From JBJMQS01 sp045802605 (GTDB lineage Bacteria > Planctomycetota > Planctomycetia > Gemmatales > Gemmataceae), in NCBI GenBank assembly GCA_045802605.1, contig JBJMQS010000066.1:1-64000 (forward strand): 64,000 nt of DNA, given 5' to 3'. Numbering within the stretch: the stretch's first letter is position 1; each line of letters starts with the position of its first letter. Position numbers and translations under genes: made by a program. This document shows positions 7,923-15,654 of this stretch, piece after piece. The notes under the pieces were generated by a model. It was given only the letters and a program-made list of their open reading frames with translations, was not told the DNA's origin and searched no databases.

Positions 7923-10900
7923 ATGAGCACCACCATGAAGAGCATTTCGACTGTCGCCTTGTGCGTTTTCGTGGCCGTGGCAGCCGCGCAAGAACCGGCC
8001 GAGAAGGATGGTCCGGACGCTGAGAAACCCAAAGATCACCCGATGGCTGGGCTCAAGTTGCGGTCCTTGGGGCCAGCGCTCATGTCCGGCCGAGTCACCG
8101 GCTTCGCAGTAAATCCCAACAATCGGAGCCAATATTATGCAGCAGTTGCATCGGGCGGCGTGTGGAAGACCGACAATGCCGGCATCAATTGGAAACCCAT
8201 CTTCGACAACGAAGGATCGTATTCGATTGGCTGCATCACCATGGACCCAAAAACCCGAACGTGCTCTGGGTGGGCACCGGTGAGAACAACAGCCAACGCA
8301 GCGTCGGCTATGGCGACGGTGTTTATAAATCCATCGATGGTGGCAGGAATTGGACGAACGCCGGGCTGAAGAACTCCGAACATATCGCCAAGATCATCAT
8401 CGACCCGCGTGATTCTGATGTCGTCTATGTCGCCGCGCAAGGGCCGCTCTGGGGGCCGGGCGGAGACCGCGGGTTGTTCAAGACCACCGACGGCGGAAAG
8501 ACGTGGTCGAAGATTCTCTCGATCAGCGAGGACACCGGCATCACCGCTCTCACGCAAGATCCGAATCATCCCGACGTGATGCTCGCCGCGTCGTACCAGC
8601 GCCGGCGTCATGTGTACACGATCGTGAACGGCGGACCTGAATGCGCCATTCACCGTACGACGGACGGAGGCAAGACGTGGAACAAGGTTCGATCCGGGCT
8701 GCCCAAGGCAGAGATGGGTCGCATCGGATTGGCATCTGCGCCGTCCGATCCGGACATGGTGTATGCGATCATCGAAGCCGCGGACAAGCAGGGCGGCATC
8801 TTCCGATCCAAAGATCGCGGCGTGACGTGGGAGAAGCGCAACTCGTGGGACCAACAGGCGCAGTATTACGCACATCTCGTCGTCGATCCGACAAACAAAG
8901 AGCGGATTTACGCGATGAACGTCCGCATTCAAGTCTCTGACGACGGCGGCAAAACATTGCGGGCATTGGACGGCCGATGGGCGCACGTGGATTATCACAA
9001 CATCTGGATCGACCCGCGCGATCCTGATTACTATCTCGTCGGTTGCGACGGCGGCATTTACGAGAGCTTGGATCGGGCGGCGAACTGGCGTCACGTCGCT
9101 AACCTGCCGGTCACGCAGTTTTACGATGTGACCTGCGAACAAACCGACACGCCGTTTTACAAAGTCTACGGCGGCACGCAGGATAACAGCACGCTCGGCG
9201 GCCCCGCTCGCAGCCCAAATAACGCGGGCATCGGAAACTCCGATTGGCACGTTCTCGTCGTCGGCGACGGCTTCCAGTGTCGGGTCGATCCGCAAGATCC
9301 CAACACGGTGTATGCGGAGTATCAATACGGCGGCTTGGTGCGATTTGATTGGAAGACCGGCACGCGCGTGCCAATTCAACCGCAACCCGGCGCGGATGAA
9401 CCATCCTTGCGCTGGAATTGGGATTCGCCCTTGATTATCAGCCCGCATTCGCACACACGGCTATACTTCGCGGCGAACAAGCTCTTCCGCAGCGACGACC
9501 GCGGCGACAGTTGGACTGCCGTGTCGGGCGACTTGAGCCGCCAGCTCGACCGCGACAGCCTGAAGGTCATGGGCAAGATTCAGACGCCCGACGCCGTGAG
9601 CAAACACGTCTCGACGTCATTCTTCGGCAACATCACCGCACTTAGTGAATCGGGTAAGAAGGAAGGGCTCATTTACGTCGGCACCGACGACGGCCTCATT
9701 CAAGTCACCGAGGACGGCGGCAAAAACTGGCGCAAAGAGGCTTTGTTCCCCCGCGTGCCGGAGAATACGTACGTGACCCGGCTGCTCGCCTCGCAACACG
9801 ACGAGAACACCGTGTACGCCACGTTTGACAATCACAAGAACGCCGACTTCGCGCCCTACGTGCTCAAAAGCACCGACGCGGGCAAGACCTGGACGAAGCA
9901 AAACGGCGACCTGCCGGCGCGCGGCAGCGTGAACGCAATCGCCGAGGATCACGTGAACCCGAATCTATTGTTCGTCGGCACGGAGTTCGCGCTGTACTTC
10001 ACAACGGACGGCGGCGCCAAGTGGCACAAGCTGCGCGGGTTGCCGATGATTGCCGTCAAGGACCTTTGCATTCAAAAACCGATGAACGATTTGCTCGTGG
10101 GCACTTTCGGACGTGGTTTTTACGTGCTGGATGACTACTCGCCTTTGCGCACCGCGACGCAAGAGGCGTTGGACAAGCCGGCGTCATTGTTTGGGGTGCG
10201 TGATGGGTTTCTGTACATGCCAATGGCGCAATACGGCGGCCGGGGCAAAGCGTTTCTCGGCGAGTCAGTCTATTTCGCCGAGAATCCGCCGTTCGGCGCG
10301 ACGATGACCTATCACCTACACGATGCGCTGCCGACGATGAAGAAGAAGCGTCAGGACCAACAGAAGAAAGATGCATCGTCTTATCCCCCGAAGGAACAAC
10401 TCCGAGCAGAAGCGGAAGAAGAAGCGCCGGCCATTGTGTTGACTATCAGCGACTCCGAAGGCAACACGGTCCGAGTCATCCACGGACCAGTCACGGCAGG
10501 CGTGCATCGCGTGAACTGGGACTTGCGCATCCCGTCGGTGAACCTACCGCGGCAGCGGCCGGCCGACGTCGAGGTCGAGTCCGACGAAGATTTCTTCGAG
10601 CTTAGTCCCGGCGGCCCTTATGTCGCGCCGGGCAAGTATTCGGTGAGCATGTCCCAGCGCGTCGGCGGTGTGGTGACCGCGCTTGCGGGCCCGGTCGATT
10701 TTCAGGTGAAGTATGTCGGATTTGGGGAACTCAAAGAAGCCGATCGAAAAGAGTCGCATGAGTTTCAAAAACAAGTGATCAAGCTGATGCGCGATTTGAC
10801 AGCCACGCAAGGCATCAGCAACGACATCACTACGCGCCTCGAAGCAATCAAAACCGCGCTGGATACGACTCCCAACGCGCCGGCGGAGAGCAGGACACGC

Positions 10901-11215
10901 GTTCGCACGCTGATCGCCGACCATCGCAACACCCTTCGACTGTTGAACGGCGATTCGATATTGGCGAACCGCAATGAGAATGTGCCGACATCGATCGCAC
11001 AGCGAGTCGGCACCGCGGCCGGCGCCAATCAGACGATCGTCGCCAAACCGACCGGAACGCAGCGCGAGCAATTCGCAATCGCTCGCAAGGAGCTAGACGA
11101 GCAAGCGGCCGTCGCGAAGAAACGCCTCGAAACGGACGTAAAAGAGCTGGAAAAACTACTGGACCAACTCGGCGCGCCGTACACGCCGGGCCGCGTTCCG
11201 GGCGACGGTAAGTGA
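7923..11215 (+). CDS. secreted BNR/VPS10-like beta-propeller protein, interrupted by a -1 frame change
   Basis: Start at 7923 or 7935; the latter gives signal peptide MKSISTVALCVFVAVAAAQE. The first frame runs to a stop at 8369, but homology crosses into the -1 frame at 8246-8253: DPK in frame one continues as NPNVLWVGTGENN in frame two, which stays open to 11215. Joined, the protein is about 1,095 residues. At least nine BNR/Asp-box motifs (SIDGGRNW, TTDGGKTW, SDDRGDSW, TEDGGKNW, STDAGKTW, TTDGGAKW) indicate two stacked propellers of the sortilin/VPS10 type, followed by an Ig-like segment (IVLTISDSEGN...GVHRVNWDLR, ~775-825) and a helical C-terminus. Such proteins are usually annotated as glycosyl hydrolases, but no catalytic residues are evident. 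Either a one-base deletion in an A-run or programmed frameshifting explains the break. Confidence 0.8.
8246..8277 (+). promoter_or_regulatory. candidate -1 frameshift site
   Basis: In the upstream frame the heptamer reads C CCA AAA (8246-8252), the X-XXY-YYZ form. After an 8-nt spacer a 6-bp hairpin GTGCTC / GGGCAC (8261-8266, 8272-8277; one G-T pair, 5-nt loop) follows. Slipping -1 here would produce exactly the family sequence D-P-K-N-P-N-V. The hairpin is weak, so a plain deletion is equally plausible or more so. Confidence 0.3.
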
Positions 11216-11266
11216 TATTGCCAGTGGATCGCACAGCTCATACGCGTGGATTGCTCGACGTCCTAT

Positions 11267-12931
11267 TTACTTTTGGCACAAGCACGACGAGGGGATCGTC
11301 ACGTCGGCGTGCTGCCAGATTACATCGAACTTCGCTCGGACAGCGGCGGCTTCTGCCATCCTGTATTGCGACTCCAGGCTTGCGGCCAGACCGAACAGCG
11401 ACCAGCCGTTGTCAGGCCAGCGACGCAGGTCCTCGCGGTACACTGCCTCCGCCTCGGTCGCTTTCCCATCCTTCAGAAGGAACGCACCGAGCGCGTGCCG
11501 CACCGGCACGACCCAGTCCGGCGGCTCGCCGTAGCGCAGCTTGTCTTCCTTGGCTACCGCAGCTCGCAGCATCTTAATCCCCTCCTCCATCTTCCCTTCG
11601 CGGACGAGGATTTCTCCTTCGAGCATGTCGTCGCCGACAGCGAACAGGTCCGTGGCCTTATTGTTGCCGAAGGTCGCGTCCTTCGCTGGCTTTGTGGCCG
11701 CCTCGCGGAACGCCTTTTGTTCCTCGCGAGCCTTGGCGGTTTCGCCTTTTGCGGCGAAGGCGATAGCGCGAATGTGATGATACATGGCGCGGGCGATCGG
11801 GAAGATCTCGGGCGGCGCCGGTTCCTTGAGAATCTCGTCCCACTGACCGAACCGCTTCATCACTTCCAGCGGCGCTGCGACGAATCCATCAGCGATGGCA
11901 GCGTTTTCTGGCAAGGCGACCCAGTCCTTGGGCACTTCCGCGAGCATGTCGCGAACCGCCGTGAGCGCTCGTTTCGATTCGCCCTGCATCATGGCGGCGA
12001 ACGCCAGCATGTGGTGGTTGTGGGCCATGTACATGCGGTAGAAACCTTGTTCGGGAGCGGTCATCGCATAGTTTCGGTCGGCGGTGATGGCCCGGTCGTT
12101 CGCCTCGACCGCCGCCTGCCAGCGGCCACGGCGAATGTCGATGTGCGATGGCATGTGCAGCATGTGGCCGAGGGCCGGTTGCAGGCCGCGCAGGCGATCG
12201 GCGGCGGCGTCCGCCTTTTCCGGATGCGGCGAAGCCTCGCAAGCGTGGATGTACAGGTGGTTGGCGAGCGGATGCCTGGGATCCACTACCACCGCCGCTT
12301 GGAGAGCTTTCAGAATCTCCGGCGTTTCCGGCTGCGGTTTGCCGTCGATCGTCCACAGGTCCCAGGGGCGGAGGTTCATGAGCGACTCCGCGTACAGGGC
12401 GCCGATGTCAGCATCTTTCGGGAACCGTTCCCACACGGTCTTCATCGCCTTGGCGTAAGCCTCCTCAAGCGGACGAGTATCCGTGGGCAGGGGGTCGGCA
12501 TACCGTGCGGCGAGCGCCTCAAAGAGTGCGCGATTTGCTTCCGACTCGGCCTTCGATTTCGCGCGAGCCGATTCAAGCGCTTTCCAAGCAGCCTTCGCCT
12601 TTTCCGGCGGGAAGTGGGGGAAGTTGTAGTTCTTGCCCAGGCTGAGAGAAATTCCCCAGTGGGCCATCGCGCAATCGGGATCGAGCTCCGAGGCCCGTCG
12701 AAAGGCACGGACCGCTTCATCGTGATTGAACCCGTACATGAAGTTCAGCCCCTGGTCGAAGAACTTCTGTGCTTCGGGGTTCGATGTCGCTACAAGCCGC
12801 GTGTGGTTGCCGAGCCCGTCATACAAGCTGACGGATGGCGGTTGGTTCCCAGTCTTTGTGGGTTCGGCCAGCAAGCCAGCGGGGACATTGGCCAGGACAA
12901 GCATTGCCGCAGATGTCAGTATGAATCGCAT
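11267..12931 (-). CDS. secreted TPR-repeat protein with conserved histidine motifs
   Basis: 554 residues; AGGGA box before the ATG at 12931. Signal peptide at 1-22 (MRFILTSAAMLVLANVPAGLLA). TPR-like helical pairs are clear at ~50-100 (AQKFFDQGLNFMYGFNHDEA, VRAFRRASELDPDCAMAHWG) and near the C-terminus (GAFLLKDGKATEAEAVYRED, PDNGWSLFGLAASLES). The central part has an unusual series of His motifs: HLYIHACEASPHPEKA, LGHMLHMPSHIDIRRGRW, MYMAHNHHMLAFAAM and YHHIRAIAF, suggesting a metal- or cofactor-lined concave surface (inference). The family is widespread but I know no assigned biochemical function. It converges on the BNR gene with 51 nt between stops. Confidence 0.8.
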   Translation of the reverse strand: MRFILTSAAMLVLANVPAGLLAEPTKTGNQPPSVSLYDGLGNHTRLVATSNPEAQKFFDQGLNFMYGFNHDEAVRAFRRASELDPDCAMAHWGISLSLGKNYNFPHFPPEKAKAAWKALESARAKSKAESEANRALFEALAARYADPLPTDTRPLEEAYAKAMKTVWERFPKDADIGALYAESLMNLRPWDLWTIDGKPQPETPEILKALQAAVVVDPRHPLANHLYIHACEASPHPEKADAAADRLRGLQPALGHMLHMPSHIDIRRGRWQAAVEANDRAITADRNYAMTAPEQGFYRMYMAHNHHMLAFAAMMQGESKRALTAVRDMLAEVPKDWVALPENAAIADGFVAAPLEVMKRFGQWDEILKEPAPPEIFPIARAMYHHIRAIAFAAKGETAKAREEQKAFREAATKPAKDATFGNNKATDLFAVGDDMLEGEILVREGKMEEGIKMLRAAVAKEDKLRYGEPPDWVVPVRHALGAFLLKDGKATEAEAVYREDLRRWPDNGWSLFGLAASLESQYRMAEAAAVRAKFDVIWQHADVTIPSSCLCQK

Positions 12932-13079
12932 TTGTGTTCCCTTCGGTATTCTCGAGTCCCGCTTGGTGATTCAGCACGCCGCAACTCCCCAGAGGAGTTT
13001 GCACAACATTGATCGTAATTCGGCGCATTGTTTGAAAAAGCCGCGAGATCGCTCTCGCGGCCCTTTCATCAAGCGGCCA

Positions 13080-13313
13080 TTATGGGATCAAAATGTTGTA
13101 GCCGAGACCGCCATCAAGGACGTCGATGCCCCCATTGCCAATCAGTACATCGTCGCCCAAACCGCCGAGGAGCGTATCATTTCCCGCTCCGCCGACAAGC
13201 ACATCATCGTCTGCTCCTCCGTCTGCTGTGAACAGAATCGTACCGGCATTCTAACCGGACGCCTGCACCACGTCGTCGCCGGCCAAGGCGTTGACCACTA
13301 ACCGGTCGTTGGC
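13080..13313 (-). pseudogene. RTX-type (hemolysin calcium-binding) repeat remnant
   Basis: The frame downstream of the SpoIIE-like sequence reads NDRLVVNALAGDDVVQASG, TAG at 13251-13253, then in the same frame NAGTILFTADGGADDDVLV, GGAGNDTLLGGLGDDVLIG, GGIDVLDGG and a TAA at 13080. The G-G-x-G-[ND]-D-x-L nonapeptides are the calcium-binding beta-roll of RTX proteins, and the preceding NDRLVVNALAGDDVV motif typically leads into them in large planctomycete surface proteins. The TAG is one base from TTG (Leu), the residue expected there. It is joined in frame to the phosphatase pseudogene with no start of its own, so it is a 3' fragment of a different gene. Confidence 0.7.
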
Positions 13314-15219
13314 GGCCTCGGCGCCAAGGAGCCGATCCTTGCCGAATTGATTGCCCTGTGCATCCGGCAACTCCCACACTCCGTCGGTGCCGATGAACAG
13401 CACCTGGCCGGGCTGAAGGGAATCGCACGTTTGTTCGCAGTACTCGGCATCCTCGACAATGCCAAGCGCCAGGTCGCTCTCGCCAATGTCACGAAAATCC
13501 GCCGTCGTAGGATCGTACACAATGACGGGATCGTGTCCCGCGCTGATCCATCGCATCGATCGGGTCTTTGCATCGATGACGGCCAAGTGCATTGTCATGA
13601 AGCGTTCGCCACGATGATCGGCCGAGATAAGCCGATTGAGGCGCCGCATCAATTCAGCAAGGTCCCCGGCGCCAGTGGCCCGATCGCGCAGGACTGACCG
13701 AACGCCAGCCATCACCAATGCCGCCGCGACGCCATGCCCCATCACATCACCAAGTACGACGAGCACAGAATTTGAGGCGGCCTTGTCAAGGACCAAAAAA
13801 TCGTAGTAATCGCCGCCCGTTTCGTCGCAGTAAGTGCTGTGCCTGGCTACGTCGAGTCCACGAATCTTGGGCGGCCCACTTGGCAACAATCGCTACTGCA
13901 CCTCCATCGCAATACTGAGAGAATGTCGCAGCCGAAGCCGGTCGCGAAGGTCGGCGATCATCCGGTTCAGCGCGTCAGAGAGATTGCGAAATTCTCGGCT
14001 CCCTCCGAAGACTGCTTTCGCGTCCAAGTCGCCGCTACCGACTCCGTTCATGAAACTGATCATTTTCAACACCGGTGTGGAAACGTAGCGGGCCATGAGT
14101 GCGGCCAGCACTACGGCGATGATCAGTGGCGCAGTCGCCGCCATCAAAGCAATCGCCTGACTCCGCCACACGTCGCCCAGGAAATCGGCTTTCGGCGCCA
14201 CTGCGCCAATGATCCACATTTGATCATCCCCGATGCGGAACGCGGTCGTGGACGCCAGATATTCAGTGTTATCGTGGTCAAATTGGAAGCGTTGAAATAG
14301 GTCCGTCGGCTCATCGGGAGGCGGAAGCGCAGATGCTCGGCCACGAAATGCTTTGACAAGTGGATCGTCCATGTCACCGAGACTGAGCAACTCGCCAGCC
14401 GCTCGCTGTGCAGCGGGGCCAATGACCCGCTTGGTCGGATGTGCAGGAGAGTTTCGCTGGCTGTGTACATGAAGAATCGCGAATTCGGGCTGACGCGCAG
14501 ACGGGCAACAAACGTCGTCAGCGCGTTCAAATCGAAGTCCGCGTCACGACGCCGCGGAACTGCCCAGACTGATCCAAGATAGTTGCGGCACACGAAATTC
14601 CGGGAACACCCTGGCCGTAAAAAATGTAGGGCGGCAACCACACTAGTCGGCCGGCGTTCTTCGCCTTCGTGTAAAATGGTCTGACCCGCGGGTCGTACGC
14701 GCTGTCGAATTCCGGCTTCGACAAATGCCATGTGCCGTCGGATCCAACATCGTACTCGAGGGTCGGAGACTGTCCATTGGCGATTCGAGTCTGCCTGATG
14801 TGTAATTGCCGGTCGGCCGTACGATAGGTCCCGGAAAACTTGCCTTCCTCATCGCTATAGCTCACCCAACTCAAGCCTGGGTTACTCTGAAGGAACGCCA
14901 GGAATTGACGGTCAAGCTTGTCAGCGTTTTCCAAGGCGAGTCCCTCGTAGGCGAGGCGGCGCAGTGTCTCAACCACCGGCGTGGCCCGCTCCGCGAATGC
15001 GCGAGTCTCGGTTACAGCGTGGGCGCTGGCTTCGCGAAATAGAGCGTTGGTCAAGGTGTTCGTGGCTTGGCCAGCACTCCGGTGCGCTAGATAGGTAATG
15101 GCCGCACCGGTCAACAAAACGAGCCCGCAGATGCCGACGATGAGTTCGGCACGGAAACTCAGACCGTGCAAGCGAGGCGGACCTCGAGGTGGAATGGCGT
15201 CGGAAGGTAATGGAACCAT
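13254..15219 (-). pseudogene. Cache-HAMP-SpoIIE-type PP2C phosphatase pseudogene
   Basis: Three frames together make a membrane signalling phosphatase: N-terminal TM (ELIVGICGLVLLTGAAITYL), an extracellular Cache-like sensor (YEGLALENADKLDRQFLAFL, DPRVRPFYTKAKNAGRLVW), a second TM (IALMAATAPLIIAVVLAALM), a HAMP linker (STPVLKMISFMNGVGSGDLD) and a SpoIIE/PP2C domain (DETGGDYYDFLVLD, VLGDVMGHGVAAALVMA, FIGTDGVWE). Two single-base losses (~14543, between V-V-T and A-D-F-D-L; ~14446, between S-E-T-L-L and A-H-P-T-K) and a TAG at 13893-13895 replacing the second Gln of the conserved E-V-Q-Q-R-L-L-P motif break it. The phosphatase domain then ends after FGKDRLLGAEA and merges in frame with RTX repeats, losing the final strand that carries the last metal-binding Asp. 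Function is surely lost. It lies divergent to a receptor kinase gene. Confidence 0.85.
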
Positions 15220-15654
15220 AAGCGTTCCTATTAGTTTATTGAACGCGCTTGACCGGTCTCCGTATCTCGGGCTGTGGCCACGATCAGGAATGCCGCGATT
15301 GACAGTACATAGTGTCCTCAGTCCTCTTTTGCTTTTGGCACGGACGCGGAAGAGTTAACCGAGCGGCAATGTGGTTTGCGGCCAGAAACGAATGAGACAC
15401 GCCGCCTGGCCCGGCTTCCAGGCCAAGACTCTACGAGGCTCGATATTTGTCATCCCCGGTATCAAAACCATGCACTTTCCGCGGCATTTGAAAACAAATT
15501 GGCTCAGGCCGCTATGACGGCTCAGCCAAGGTGCTTTCAGGCTAACTAATGGTCTCCTTTTTCCCTTGCGGCGGCATTTCTCAAGCTAGACTTGTTGGCC
15601 CCGCCCCCGGTGTTCGCCGGAACTCATTGGGCAGCATGCCGCGAGAAGGGACCA
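15220..15654. other. intergenic region between divergent phosphatase pseudogene and kinase
   Basis: No gene recognised in this 435-nt stretch. It must hold the kinase promoter; a TTGACA occurs at about 15299-15304 but no matching -10 box was found. Confidence 0.35.

Noticed and set aside
8135..9454. 439-codon open frame on the minus strand
   Set aside because: Shadow of the BNR propeller gene caused by its codon bias; no recognisable domain.
11246..13012. 588-codon open frame on the plus strand
   Set aside because: It is antisense to the TPR gene, encodes Arg/His-rich text with no family resemblance, and has no signal or start evidence, whereas the minus strand has a signal peptide and TPR motifs.
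14144..14731. 195-codon minus-strand frame as a separate gene
   Set aside because: Only its middle part (about 14446-14543) belongs to the Cache domain of the phosphatase pseudogene; the rest is out-of-frame text.
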